This document shows positions 13,711-26,608 of a stretch of 64,000 bases of DNA, piece by piece. The first letter of the stretch is position 1. Each line of letters begins with the position of its first letter. The stretch covers positions 215,569 to 279,568 of the forward strand of contig CAJJDN010000077.1 in NCBI GenBank assembly GCA_905182985.1, read 5' to 3'. The translations under genes and the position numbers were made by a program. A model generated the notes under the pieces. That model had not been told where the DNA came from. It saw nothing but the letters and a program-made list of their open reading frames with translations, and ran no database searches. The DNA is from Paramecium sonneborni. Its lineage: Eukaryota; Ciliophora; Oligohymenophorea; Peniculida; Parameciidae.

Positions 13711-16700
13711 ATGTTATAATTAAGTTAGTTGTACTAATATCAGGAGAAGTATCAATAACCTGGATAGTTAAGTTAGCATAAAAGATTTGAGTCTCAACCA
13801 CTTCATTTAATCTCTCCAGTAAAAAGCCTTCAGTAAGGTTAATAAGTGCAAGAACTAAAACGAATTAGAGAGAAACTGGAATATTATAATGAAGGTAATC
13901 GAAAAAAGCCTTTTGAACAAGTAATTGAAGAGATGGATTTCAAATACAAAAATCAACCTATTCATTTAGATCCTACCTAAACTACTTTAAATGAAATTGA
14001 TAGATTACATAATGATTATTTGAATTCAGGTATGAGAGATCCAATTTATTTAAACAGCCTTCAAAAATTAAGACATGATTTTCTGAAATAATCACAACCA
14101 ATAGGATATTATGTACGTGCACCTATTCAATAAAGTTATAATTCCTCTTATAAGAATCATCCAATTTATGATTACTTACCTGCAAGTTTTAAGAAAGAAT
14201 TGAATTAATAGAATTCATTACCCATATTGTAACACAATAGATAAAAGACAGATTTTTCAGGAAGTATAAATGAATAGATGTTAAGTTATATGAGAAATGA
14301 AGAGAATGAAGCAGTTAGACAATTATCTATGGATAGATTATCTAATATTTAAATGATTAAAACTTCTATTGAAAATGAAGTTGTAAAGGAACGAATTAAT
14401 AAAATGGCTTAAGAAATGACAATGAAAAGATAAAGAGGATTTGAATAATCTGAAGATGTTGCTGTTCCTTATAGTTAGTTAGAAGGACTCTCTATTAAAT
14501 GGGATATCATTTCAAAATTACCAATTTAATACATTAAAGCCAGAATATCTTTTGGAATATTTAAATAATCAGAAGAATATCATGCTTATAAATTAACAAG
14601 TGATTGCTTTACTTAAGCAGAAACTTTTAGAACAAATAAGTGTATATTCAATTAAATAGAATAAATGAGAGATATTTAAGCAGATGATAAAACAATACTT
14701 TATATTGAATTATGGGTATTTGAAAGTGATGGTACTTTATCAATGTTAGGTTGGAGTATTTTTAAATTATTTGATAGAATTGGATCATTATATATAGGTA
14801 AATTTAAATTGCCATTTTATTAACAATAACATAAACCACGTGATCTTTTGGAATAAAATAAACAATATCCTTATTATGGAAATTTATGTTTATACTTTAG
14901 AATAATGTAGTAACCTTAACATATAGATGAAATAATTTTTGTTGAAAGTGATTATCATATTCCATATTATCATATTCATAGAGAATCTAAAATTATAAGA
15001 TCAGAAGTGAATGATAAGGCTAAATTACCAAAAGATTTAGCTCAAGTATTTGCTTATGATAAACCTTTAAGAGAGAGAGAACCTTAATTATTTGGAGATC
15101 CACCATTATCACCTAATAAAAAGAAAAGTACAATTAAACCTAATTTTTAAATAACAGATGAGGAATATTTTGGTGATGAAAAGTAAAAGGAATCACCAAC
15201 TACAAGTATTTAATAAAAACATTAAGTGAAAAGTCGATTCAGTAGGAAAATAGATAATATGGAACATTTACCAACTTAAGAGAAAAATAGTTAATAATCT
15301 AGTGATGCTATAATTAGACTGGGATCTCTAAAACCTTAAGATAATTTATCATAAAGGGGATCCAATAAAAACATTAGAATTTAATTAATTCAAGAAGATT
15401 AAGTTGAAAGTAAAAGAAATATAGAAGTAAAAGAGTAAACAAGAAGAGTTAATGGAGATAATACAATTAGAGGAGGTGATAAAACTGTAAGAGGAGATAG
15501 AACTAATAGAGCAGGAGGTTAAACAAATAGACATCTTATATAATTATAATAATAAGAGGGTGTTTCTAATCAAATGACAAATGTTAAGAACTTTAATAAA
15601 TTGAAGCGTAAATTAAAAGCAATTTAAGGATTTTAAGGAGGAGATTAAACAATACGATCTTCAAAAAATATTGAAATTCCATAAGAAGTAGATTTAGGTA
15701 GTACAAAAAATAAGGTTGTTATAAGTGGGGCAGGCATTGTAGTAATTGATATTTTAAAATTGAATAATTTAGATACAAAAAAATATAATGAACTAAAATT
15801 GAAAATTGGATTCTTCATTAATGACATAATATTGAAAGATGAAAATGAAACAGATTGTGTGATGACATAAAATTTAATACCCAATGAGATTACTGATAAA
15901 TCTTTAAGATACAATTTACATGCTGAATTCTCCTTAGATTATGCTAATATATTATCCATATTAGAATAGGAAGGATTTAGTACTAAAGATGCCTATGTTT
16001 ATATTGCTGTATATTAGAACAATGCTTTATTGGGATGGTATGTGGCCTAATTGTTGAAAGATACAGAAGATTCACAAAAATTATAAATTGAATCAGGATT
16101 GTTTTAAGTAAATTTAATCAAACCACCTGGTTAATAAGCACCATTTGATTATAAAGATATGATTAAGAGCAATATTTAATTAGATTTTGTATTGATGAGC
16201 AAAAATGAATAACTTAAGAATTTACCAACTATTAATAAATATGAGATTTAGGAAGAGGCTAAAGTTAAAACCGTAGAGAATCCAGAGTGGAATACATAAA
16301 TTATGATTTAATTGCTATAAGCATATAATTTTGTTTCTAAAGAGGAATTATAGATCAGTATTTCTATTTAATTTGAATAAAAGATTATTGATGATGTTCT
16401 TTAAAGATAATGTTAGGTTAAGGATGATTTGGACATATTTTCAAGTGATTCAAAAAATATTTATAATTCTCATTATTATACAACATTTAGAGTTGGAAAG
16501 AAATATTTATAAGATACATATTCTAAATATAATTTATTGAATTATGTTATAATAATACATTAGAATAATTAATTTTTGGGAATGGCTTAATTGAATGTTT
16601 TTAAGAAGTTTTTGATTTAGAGTGGTGAATTTCGTTTAAATTTATATACTATAAACAATAAGAAGTTAAATTTTGAGATAAAATTATTAATAAAAGAGGT

Positions 16701-17637
16701 AGCATTACAGCTAGATATTTATGAGAGGACTCCAAGTTATCGAATGAGTAAATCTAAGGGTGGATATACTTAATAAGAGGAGGATGAAGAAATAAGAGAG
16801 AAAGATTAGAAATAGTAATAAAATATATCTAGATTTCTACCAATAACAATATAGATTTAGGAGGTGGAATTAAAGAATAGAAAAGTAGTTTTGAAGATTT
16901 TGAAGAATAATGAGATAGTGAAATAGTAGAATGATGATGATTGTATATAGGAAATGATAGTTCCGAATTCAGCTGTTTTTTATATTGATATGGAAGATAT
17001 GTTGAAATGCAAGGAAGGATATTTTGTGATGATAGAAGTATATGATGATGTTTTGATAGGTTGGTTTGGAATGAATATGGTATTTAATAAAAAGTTATAT
17101 ACAACAAAATTATATACTGAATTGTATCGAAGTCCGAGATTGTCAACACCTTTAGATCATAAGTTGATAAAGAAATTAAAAGAGAAGATAGAATTATAGA
17201 TACATTAAGGAGATGTACGAACAGATATAAGGAAATTGAATTAGAAATAAAAGACTGGATTAGATATTCATATTCATTCTATATCTAATTTACCTAGTAA
17301 TGGAGATAATTAAATAGTGATTTAATTGATAAATGATGGTAGAGTGATATAGGATAAATTATTAAAACTGTGTTAAATAAAATAGAATATGAATATCGTG
17401 AATGGTTATATAAGAGATTTAAGTTTTAATTATAATTTAAATAAGGGAGATGTCCCAAAGAATAGTTAATTGGGAATATATATAAGTTAATAAGATTAAG
17501 AGTTAAGATGGTGTATAATATCATTATATAGTTTGGGCAAGTTAAAAGTAGGTAAAGTAGAGAAGAAGATGTTTATGGGACCATTTAATAAGACAAATAA
17601 AGTATCAAATACAGATATTTGTTTAGAGATAGAATGA
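13711..17637 (+). CDS. Large protein with C2-like beta-sandwich regions
   Basis: An intronless frame of 1308 residues. ATG 13711 was chosen because it opens the frame cleanly, and the short ATG frame upstream does not join it. At about residues 350-430 a stretch containing LSMLGWSIFKLFD, GKFKLPFY and GNLCLYFRIM has the alternating pattern of C2-type membrane or coat-binding domains. Similar strand-rich segments recur near residues 680-790 and 1060-1130 (for example DVLIGWFGMN). Between them is a long Gln/Lys/Ser-rich disordered linker with an Arg-Gly-Gly-rich patch (about 15470-15530). Ciliate proteins of this layout are often axonemal or basal-body components, but that is inference. The identity of the C2-like units needs a profile search. 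Confidence 0.7.
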
Positions 17638-17901
17638 GGAAGTAGAGAGTAATTGAATAATATATTGAATAAAATTAAAATATAATTAATCGGTAGATTT
17701 TTACTTTTAATCTAAAATTTAACATCCACTTCATTATTAAAAATAATATAAAAATCCCTAGAATAGATCTGCAATTAAGAATAAAATAAAAATAATCAAT
17801 TATAAGAGTTAGTAAGCTAAAATAATAATTTGTTATGAAAAGAAATAAAAATAAAATAGTGTATATTCATGATAAATTAATAAACTATTTATATAATTAT
17901 T

Positions 17902-18818
17902 ATGATCTAAGAGATAACAAATTTTTAGATTTAAGAGAGTCCTAGTTGTATGGATATAACAAAAGAGTTTTTGGCTATTGGGACATTGGATGAAAATGTA
18001 TATCTCTACTCTCAACCATTTCAATCGAAATCAAATGAAACCATATTACAAAATCATCTTTTAGGAGTAATAGATTTATCCATCAATGCTGATGAAACCT
18101 AAAGTACTTAATTACGATAATAATAATATCAGTTGTAGTCTCTTCCTTAGATAATTATCTAAGAATTTGGGATATCGATGATAAGAAGTTGATTTCTGAA
18201 ATATAATGTGATGCATTTGCTAATTGGAAAGTGAGATTTGTTGATTCATCAACTGTTGTCACTTCTGGAGAGATGGGAATCATAAATTTTTATCATATAG
18301 ATACAAAAGAGAAAATATAAAAAATAGAAACAGATCCAATTTATTATAATTGTTCCCTCTAGATTAATGATTAATTATTAGCAGTTGGTAATGAAGGAGG
18401 GGCTTTATATTTAATTGATTAAACTTCATAAAAGAAAATAATCAAACCTCATTCTAAACCAATAAAAGCATTATTGTTTATAGATAATAATAAAATATTA
18501 ACAGGATCTGATGATGGATTAATAAAACTAATAGATTTAGAAAAATGTGAAATAATTCAACAATTTAGAGGACATAAATATGGTGTTATGGATTTCAGTA
18601 AAATAAATGAGAAAGTATGAAAATTGTAGATTATTCAGTCTTTTATAAGTTGCTCTACAGATAGAACAATACGAGTTTGGGATATTAATCAAATCTACTC
18701 TTAGAAACATATATAAACCATGAATGACAAACCAGGAGGAATAAGTGGTATTAGATACAAGAATGATTAAATCATAGCTGCTCATGATTGTGGCATAATA
18801 AGTTTTTATGCTATATGA
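17902..18818 (+). CDS. WD40 protein, WDR61/SKI8-like
   Basis: 287 residues after two introns (18104-18132, 29 nt; 18615-18638, 24 nt). It forms a complete seven-blade-sized WD40 propeller. Diagnostic pieces are HLLGVIDLSINADE, then SSLDNYLRIWDIDDKKL, FANWKVRFVDSSTVVTSG, GSDDGLIKLIDLEK, FRGHKYGVMDF and SCSTDRTIRVWDI. The order, length (~290) and the dipeptide pattern match human WDR61 and yeast Ski8, a subunit of the SKI RNA-degradation complex and of PAF1C. Assignment to this family rather than another short propeller rests on remembered similarity in blades 2-4. The start ATG 17902 keeps blade 1 intact. A downstream Met (17950) would remove only 16 residues. Confidence 0.75.
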
Positions 18819-19253
18819 TAATTATTATATGTGGTATATCATTTTACAATTCTATTCCTTCCATTTTTAAATAGAGAACTTGAAATATCTTATTATGGAA
18901 AAGCTCTTTGTTCACTTTGTTTAAGAATATTTGTTTTAAAAACATTTTAATATTATATCCATCTATGAATTTTCTATGCTCTCCAAATATGACCAAATTA
19001 TTCATTCATTACTTTCAATTATAATTTCTCACTATTATAATTTTCAACTATTCTCATTACTTCTATACAGAATTATAAAATGAATTCAAATGTAATTAAT
19101 CAAAAAAAATACTCTCTATTTATATTCAATTAGAAGTATTATTAATGTCTCTACTCTGTATAAAAGTACCAGATTCTTAATTCCAAAAGATCTTCATACA
19201 TTATTTCAATTTATATAATTATAAACCAATTTTTTATTCAATTTTTAATAAAC
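18819..19253. other. Intergenic, no supported gene
   Basis: 435 bp between the WD40 stop and the stop of the minus-strand gene at 19254. A plus-strand TGA-free frame runs from about 18884 to 19270 and would encode about 100 residues from an ATG at 18965. It is Phe/Ile/Tyr-rich, overlaps the neighbour's 3' end in antisense and has no recognisable motif. One stop codon in AT-rich DNA makes such frames common, so I do not call it. Confidence 0.4.
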
Positions 19254-19712
19254 TCAAAGCTAATCAATGAAAGTAGACTAGCATGTCTTTAAGATTTTAT
19301 TTTAAGGATGAATTAATATGCAATTTTTTCTTTTACTTGTTCTTGTTATATTATACTCTTCATCTTTGGTTTATATTCTTTCTCTTTTTATTACACCTTT
19401 TTAAGGTTCAATAATAAGGACTTTTTCACTAAAACTCACTTTTTTTTAATTCTGTCTCTAACATACTTATTTCATCTAATCTGGTTTATCATTTAACTAA
19501 ATGATAGTGTTATTCTTAATTGATGATTTCGTTTAAATATGGTTATTTGCTTATGTAATAATTTAGAATTCTTAAATAGGTTTTAATTTAAGTTTCTATA
19601 TCAAAGAAGGTGTCGATATAAGTATATTCCTTTCTGAATGAAAAATTGGATTGGATTTTGGTGAATCTATGTTTATTTAAAGTTTTCTCGTTATTTTAAA
19701 AGATTAGAACAT
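19254..19712 (-). CDS. Small basic protein with RVxF-type PP1-docking motif
   Basis: 152 residues, no intron, ATG at 19712 and TGA at 19254. The protein is Lys/Gln-rich and mostly disordered. A clear KKVSFSEKV segment near residue 90 fits the [R/K]-V-x-F consensus used by regulatory subunits to dock protein phosphatase 1. The Ser next to the motif and the basic residues before it are typical of phospho-switchable PP1 sites. No other domain is visible. PP1 regulation is a plausible but unproven role, and the motif is short enough to occur by chance. Gene reality is moderately supported by a frame richer in Glu/Val/Gly codons than the surrounding DNA. Confidence 0.5.
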
Positions 19713-19895
19713 AATTAATAAATTATATGATACTGCTTAAATAAAAATTGCTCAATTATCCAGAAATAATAAAAACTCCTCAGTAAATCTGAAGATTGGA
19801 GAAGGATTGATTAAGAAAAAATGAAATTTTAATGAATTCAAAATATATTTCTAATATAATCTGATTTGAATTGAAATAATATCCATTTCTTAATT

Positions 19896-20284
19896 TCAAT
19901 TCTTTCTCAATATAATTTCTCTTTTCTTTATTCCTAAATCTATTTCTATAGCAACAAAATTTTTCTAAAATCTGAGATTTTTATGAATTGATAAAGGTAA
20001 TCTTTTTAGATTTTCTTTTCTGTTTATAAAAATAAAATTCATAGGTTTTTTCTGATTAAGTTAACTTATGAGATTTAAAAATCAAATTTTTTAAACCTAT
20101 ATGAACATCTTATATTAAATGATTCTCTTTCTGGTATTTTTGCATTTTTGTCTAATCTCAATTAGAAATCATTAGATAATTCCTTAATGGATTATTTCTT
20201 CAACTTATTTTAAAGTACTTCTCTCAAAATCCAGAAAAATCCATTTTGAATGAATTAAATTTATCTCACTTACTGAATTAGCAT
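19896..20284 (-). CDS. Short hypothetical protein (uncertain model)
   Basis: 118 residues if a 32-nt GT...AAG intron near 20040-20095 is removed. The C-terminal part (FVAIEIDLGIKKREI) has normal protein composition. The N-terminus is uncertain: another open minus-strand frame lies immediately upstream (20172-20520) but I could not join it with a legal intron. No family is recognised. This could be a real small gene, the end of a larger one, or chance. Confidence 0.35.
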
Positions 20285-20560
20285 TAGGAATTGTAAATTT
20301 CATAAACATGAATAGTTGATTATCTAGATTATATATATTTTTTAGTTAATTTAATAAAATATATTTTAGTTATACATCTCTATAATTCGGTTATTGATAA
20401 AATGTTTAATCTGAAATCAACCTATAATAATTGTTTGAATCTAGCTGTTGGGAATCTATTTTGTAAATGATAATTAATTATAAAAGTAATTAAAATACAA
20501 CATCTAAAATTTACTGGTAAGAAAGAAAACTATATATATAAATGAAAAGAGATTTTATAT

Positions 20561-22194
20561 TCATTAATTTAAAATAGCCCAAACCTCTAGATGCATAATT
20601 TTGAACTTTTCTTAATTAGTAAATCTAATGTTTTCAAAAGTTTCACAAGGATTTGAATATCCAAAAGATAAACTTGAGTCAATAAACAAACCAAATTTAT
20701 CTCCACAACCAATTCCTATACCTGTTTCATCACAATATACAAAATCTCTATTTTTTTCTGTCCAAAAATAAGGTCTAATTTCATTTTTCTAAAATTACAA
20801 TAAAAATTATTATACTTCTTAATCCTAATTAAATAAAAAAGTTTCCCCGTTTCCTTTGAATCCAAAACTAAATTGATGAACCTCAGTTGAAATATATGTT
20901 CCAAATATTAAATTATCAAAATCTTTAATAATTATAATAATTGGAGATTTATTTTTGATTTCTTATAACATATTTAAATAACTAGATCCATCTTAATCAA
21001 GATTATAATATTTAATCCAATCTGCTAAACGAAATACGGCTGGAATTTATTCAATAATTTATTTGTAAGTAGTATTAGTAAAACAATTAGAAGGTTCTTT
21101 TAAAACAGGTACATATTCTAAACAGGCCCAAAGTTCTATTAGAATTTTAATTTTATTTACTTCCCATTCTTTCTCCAATTACATCTTAAATTTCATCAAT
21201 TTCTAACTATTTTTTCTATTTAAAATCTTCTATTAAATCTATATATGGTAATTTTGTTAATTTGGATTGTTCAGTATACCCTGTACAAGCATCATTAATA
21301 AATTTAACAATAAATGCACAATTAGATTTTTTAATTTCTTCTGAGTACAATTTTCCATCAGTATTTCTTTCTGCATGCTATAAATTAAACAAATTATAAT
21401 ACTCTAAAAAATACAGTGGCAATACTCTTTTTTTATAACTTATATTTTTTTAACTATTTTGAATACTTTTTTTCAAAATTAGGTTTGCCAATTCCTGATA
21501 ATAATATTTAAACAATATAATCTAAACATCCATTTTAATTTTATAAGCAATATGTTACTGCTTCATTAATATCTATCATTGAAATGCATGCATTCATTCT
21601 AACTTTATTTTACTTATCTTATATTTGTTCATATGAATTTGGATCAAATAGCACTATGTCACTAGTTAAGGTCAATATTCCAATACAATTTTATTTATTA
21701 TTGCAATAAATAACTTCAACTAATTAATGGATATAATAAAAATTATTACATTTCGAGCTAAGTTCGTTTTTTTCCCAAATATTCTCATTTTATTTATTTT
21801 ATTCAGGAATCTTAATAATTGAGAAACGAGGTTAATTTGTTATTGGTACTTTTAGTATCTATCCTTTAAAAATCATATCGCTAGATAGATTATTAATTCT
21901 CATCAAATAGCCATCATTAACACTAAACTTTAAAGCTATTCCAAAAAATGAATCATCTTCTTAAACTACATAATCCATTAATTCTTCTTAATATTTTTAT
22001 GATTCTTCAAAAGATTAACTTCTTAATTTTTGATCAGATGTTTCTTCAATATTGTTGTCAATCTTTTCATTTATAACCTTAAACTCTTAAGTTTAAGCTT
22101 TTTGAATAGGAGGAGGTACTACTTATTCAGATTAAAAGGATTAAGTATGAGATTTCTTTTTTTTTGAAAATGCACTCGTAAATTTTTTAAGCAT
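20561..22194 (-). CDS. OXR1/NCOA7-type LysM-TLDc protein
   Basis: 518 residues with introns at 21378-21402 (25 nt), 21136-21160 (25 nt) and 20789-20815 (27 nt). After a basic, disordered N-terminus there is a LysM-like module at about residues 65-110 (YVVQEDDSFFGIALKF, DGYLMRINNL, IFKGQILKVP). A middle region has a VLFDPNSYE strand, as in the GRAM-like part of OXR1. The protein ends in a full TLDc domain with FGTYISTEVHQFSFGF, GNGETFLF, the GIGIGCGDKFGLFID glycine turn and the end signature ALEVWG-like HLEVWAI. This order is the hallmark of eukaryotic OXR1/NCOA7 oxidation-resistance proteins, which associate with the V-ATPase and mitochondria. The start codon lies 5 bp from the start codon of the divergent plus-strand gene. 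Confidence 0.88.
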
Positions 22195-22199
22195 ATAAA

Positions 22200-23672
22200 A
22201 TGTTTTGGTTATTAATATATGGCATTTTTGGATAAGTAATAGTAGAAATCAATGATAATAATGCTTAATTTAATGTTCATGTAGGAGTAAGTAGTACAAT
22301 ACTCTAATTACCACATGCATGGGATGGATAATTGAATGGAACAGGATGTGAATTGAAATAAAAATAAATATAGGAAAGCATTAGTTAATATCAAATTATA
22401 GAATTTTCTGAGGATATTATGGAAGAATTAATGCTTGTTAGTCAAGATGACTAACGTATTGCTATTATAACATCAAATAATAGATTAATAATCATTCATA
22501 AAAACAATCTCTCATAGAAAACATATTATGATCTATCAAAATATGAGATTGATGATATTCATTAAATTATTCTGAATAACAATATAGTATTAGTAATAAC
22601 AGATAAAAATGCCTATGTTTTATATTTATTGCCAATCAGTATAGTTGAGTTTTCAGAATGGATTTCTAGATAAGAGCGTTGGCTTACTAATATATATGGT
22701 GATTTCATATATACAGCAGTCGGTTTAAATGGTATAGATATATATTATTTATCTAATCTGACTTATTATAGAACCATAAATCACGAAGATATTGGATAAA
22801 ATTAATTATGTGTGAAAGATTTTTCAATATTTAATTCTACTCTATATATTTTAGATTGTTATCATGGTTTGATTATTGTTAAAATGGATAGTTATGAAAA
22901 TGTAATTGATTTCAAAGTTAGAAAAATAGATGTTTAGGAAGGTGGAATAGCAATTGATACTAAAAATGGAATAAATATTTTTGTAGGTTATAAATGGAGA
23001 CTTAGATATGCAATAGTTGAATATGTTGTAGATGATACAGATTGGAGAATATAAAATCTAATTTATACAAATAAAATAAAAGATGTTGATGTTAATAATG
23101 AGTATGCAATTATTTAAGGTAACAGCAGACATATGGTTGCATTTAATTTTGGAACTTCATTATCAAATAATATAATCAAATAAAAGTTGCGAGATTTTGA
23201 ATTAAGAAATAATGAATTAATTGGTATCACAGTGACTTAGCTCTATCGTAGTCATTTATAATTGATACCATTAAAAGTTGATTGTTTAATTTACTAAGAT
23301 ACTTCTTAGTAATTTTCTTTAATTTATAATGTTTCTCATAATGGTACAACAATAGAGAGACATCATCTCAAATTTTAAGTTAATTTAGTATCAACTTATT
23401 TATACAGAAATTAATCTTATTTAGTAATTGTTTTAATTTCATTATTGCTATGTATTTTTACATTAATAAGTATTTATATTTTAATATTAGTTATATTGAT
23501 CTTCAAATGGTATTTTAATTTGAGAAAAGAAGAAAAAAAAATGACAAAAAGCATTAAGGGATATAGTATATCAATTCCAACAAGTGGAAGAACGAATACA
23601 TAATAAAGTTCAAGACCCTTTTCACCCACAAATAAATAATTAATTATTAATAATATCGAATAGCAATAGTGA
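22200..23672 (+). CDS. Type I membrane protein with large ectodomain
   Basis: 490 residues, intronless. It opens with a signal peptide (MFWLLIYGIFGQV), continues with about 400 residues of strand-rich sequence resembling a degenerate beta-propeller, and has one transmembrane helix near residues 400-435 (VLISLLLCIFTLISIYIL). The cytoplasmic tail of about 50 residues is Ser/Thr/Lys-rich. No known enzyme signature was found. The next gene downstream has the same architecture and size, and a much larger relative in layout lies at 56086-60792. Together they suggest a ciliate surface or endomembrane receptor-like family. The ATG is supported by the immediate signal peptide. Confidence 0.7.
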
Positions 23673-23757
23673 CTTTTATTTTATAAAATGCTTTTTAATT
23701 AAAATATTTCATATCTTAAAAATTATGGCGAGCTTTAAAGTTTGAATTTAATGATAA

Positions 23758-25416
23758 ATGTTTATTTTTATTTTCTTAATCATTAATGTTTAATCTTATA
23801 GAATCAGATAAATACAAAATGAATCCCTTGAATTTCAGATTCCAATAGAAGAAGAAACATAAATACTTTCTCTCTTTTAAGGGAGAGATTCAAAGCTAAT
23901 AACAAATGAAACATTACCATTTTGTTAATTGAAAGAAATTAATCTAATTTTTGAAACAAAAAGATAACATTTTGAGAATATAGTAACAATGGTACATATT
24001 AGAGATGGTGTTATCCTTATAACTTCAGATTATTTATTATATTTGATGAAATTCAATTATTAGAATTTTAGTGGAGAGTTTGCTAAAGTATAATGGAAGG
24101 CAGATTTCAAAGAACTTGGCTTAGATTCTCTAACTGAAATGCCTTAATTATTATATTGTAGTACTAGTAATATAGGGATATTATTTTAAACAAGAGGAGC
24201 AATCTTATTTAGTGTTTAATAAATGGAATAAAAGGCATAAAAACTTTAAATTAGAGATTTAACTGAAATAAAATATAGGAAAGAAAGAGGAGTCACTAAA
24301 GAATATGAAAATTACATCTTTTCATGTGTTGGTTAGGATGGTTTAGATATTTATAAAATAATTGGAAATGAATTACATTTTATTGAATCAATATCAAATA
24401 CCAGATTTAAAGATTTAGCTATAATTAAAGTTTAAAATATCATATATCTTATACTTTTAGATTAAAAAGAATCAAGCATTTCTATCTATTAGATGGATGT
24501 GATTAAGATTAGAATATCACTCAAATTTTAATAAAAATTTGATGAAATTAAACTAGAATTTATTGCAATTGATAATTATTAAAATAACATATTCGTTGTT
24601 TATAAATATCATCATAAATATATTTGTGTAGAATATTTATTTACAGAAAAAGAATTACTTGAATTAAATTCGTTTGAATCATTTAGTAAGATCAAAGATG
24701 TTGATACTACAGAAGAATTTGCAATATTATAAGGTTAAAATAAACATCACATTATGTTTGTAACTAAATTTGATGGACTTTAAATTATGCATACTCCTTA
24801 ATATACATTATTAGGAGCTATAGATATAGATTTCTTTTATTTGACAAACATTGATCTTACTATGAGTCATTTAACAGATTAAAACAATTTTTCAATGGAA
24901 AACTTCTTTTTTGGTTCTTCCAAATCTGGATTGTTTTTTACTAAATTTAAATATTAGGAACCTTATATTATTTGCTATCCTTAACCAGATTAAAAAAATA
25001 CTTAATAAAATTATTAAATAATTCAGAATGAAACTATCTATATTTAAAGTAATCTTCAAAATAATGTTGTGTTATAGAGATTGACAAATATTACTGTTTT
25101 TGTTCTTGATGATGATCAAGCATCATATTCTAAAGTGGTAATGTATTTGGGAATTCCAATAGGTTTATCAATTTTGCTGATGGGAATTTGTTTTTGGTTT
25201 ATTTCTAAAAATAAAGAAATAGAAAAATTAGAGACAGAAATAACTTAAATTAAAAGCAAGAAAACTTCTGGATTAGCTGTTGCTGTAGAGTTTAATACAC
25301 CTTAAATGATATAGATTATTAATTCTCCATATATGCCTAGTCCATTCTCAAATACAGCAAGAGTAAATGTAAACACAAATTTAGCAAAGGATAATAGCAT
25401 GAATATCGATGGTTGA
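23758..25416 (+). CDS. Type I membrane protein, tandem relative of upstream gene
   Basis: 552 residues, intronless. The signal peptide (MFIFIFLIINVQS) is followed by a strand-rich ectodomain of about 430 residues. A single transmembrane helix lies near residues 465-487 (YLGIPIGLSILLMGICFWF), then a charged juxtamembrane stretch and a Ser/Pro/Asn-rich tail. It sits 85 bp downstream of a gene of the same layout. Direct sequence similarity between the two was not obvious by eye, so they may be old duplicates or functionally convergent neighbours. Function is unknown. Confidence 0.7.
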
Positions 25417-25477
25417 ATATTATATACAAAAAATAAATTAATTAACATTTTGAGATATTTTAATAAAATTAAACAAG

Positions 25478-26377
25478 TCATTACATCTTTTTTTGAAATC
25501 TCTTATACTGTTTGTATTTATTACTATGTTACTAAATATATTCTTCTTATCTAAGACGTTGTTCTTCATTGAATTCCTTCATGTTTTCAGGTATCCATAA
25601 TTAACGACCTATTAATTATTCTTTATCAACAGTTTCCCATCTACTCTTACTAATACCTAATAATAATTATGTTTTGTATTCTTAATCCTTCTCACTTATT
25701 TATCTATCACATTTTCCATTCTTATAATAATATTTCCATTTGATAATAAAGTATAATCTAAAAAAAATAGAAAAAATAAAATGTAATATAGCAATTATCC
25801 ATATTTCTTCAAATTTAGGATAAGACCAAGCTCCAGTAATCTTAACTTCTTTTAATGTTTCTTAAATCACTTAATCTTTACTCAAATTAGATTCTCTTTA
25901 TCTATCATTAACAATCTTTTTGAAATGTGTAGTTTCCATTACTCTTCCTATTGCATTTTTGTACATTCCAATTCTAGCCACATATTAAATAATTGATAAT
26001 AATAATGTTGCAACAGAAACTACAATATAAGGATTAGTTTGTGGATGATACACATGTTGATAATATCTATAATGATGGTAAAATTCACTTCTATTTGGAT
26101 TTTCAAGATATTCATCATACGCTGTTTTTGTTTCTTCATTACTTAAAACCTCATAAGCTTAAACTATCTTAACATATTAAGTTTAATTTCCATCATTTTT
26201 ATCTGGATGAAATGTTCTTGACAATTCTCTAAATTATTTTCTGATTTCACTTTATTAAGCTCCTTTCTTTAAAAATAATAGTTAATAACAATTATCGTCT
26301 CCACAAAATTTATCCTTAATTGAGTATGATAAGCAAGAATAAATGATAAAAAATAATAATAGGTGTGAATATTTCAT
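25478..26377 (-). CDS. ER J-domain membrane protein, DNAJC25-like
   Basis: 299 residues, one exon. A signal peptide (MKYSHLLLFFIIYSCLS) precedes a J domain at about residues 28-90. That domain has the essential HPD tripeptide (FHPDKNDG) and the usual helix II/III pattern ending YDEYLENP. Two hydrophobic segments follow (TNPYIVVSVATLLLSIIQYV and IWIIAILHFIFSIFFRLYF) with a conserved-looking loop, then a basic C-terminal region including SRWETVDKEQL and LWIPENMKEF. The order signal, J domain, TM, TM and lysine-rich tail matches metazoan DNAJC25 and fungal Erj7-type proteins, Hsp40 co-chaperones that recruit BiP at the ER membrane. The HPD motif is intact, so it should stimulate Hsp70. Confidence 0.85.
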
Positions 26378-26608
26378 AAGTATAAAAATTACTATTAATT
26401 AAAAATTTTTATTTTTTATAAAAATTAAAGTTTTATAATTATTTTATAAATTATTGAATTTAAGATTATTGATGATTAAAAACAATTTACTAAATAATAA
26501 TAAGAAGAATTTTGAGATATATAAATTTAATAGCATTAATAAAATAGTTATATATGTATGAATAGCATATTAAATAAGCTTAATAATTTATTTGTAATAA
26601 TAACTTAT

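Noticed and set aside
18884..19270. 129-codon TGA-free plus-strand frame
   Set aside because: Within chance expectation for a one-stop code in AT-rich DNA; Phe/Ile/Tyr-rich and antisense to a neighbour at its end.
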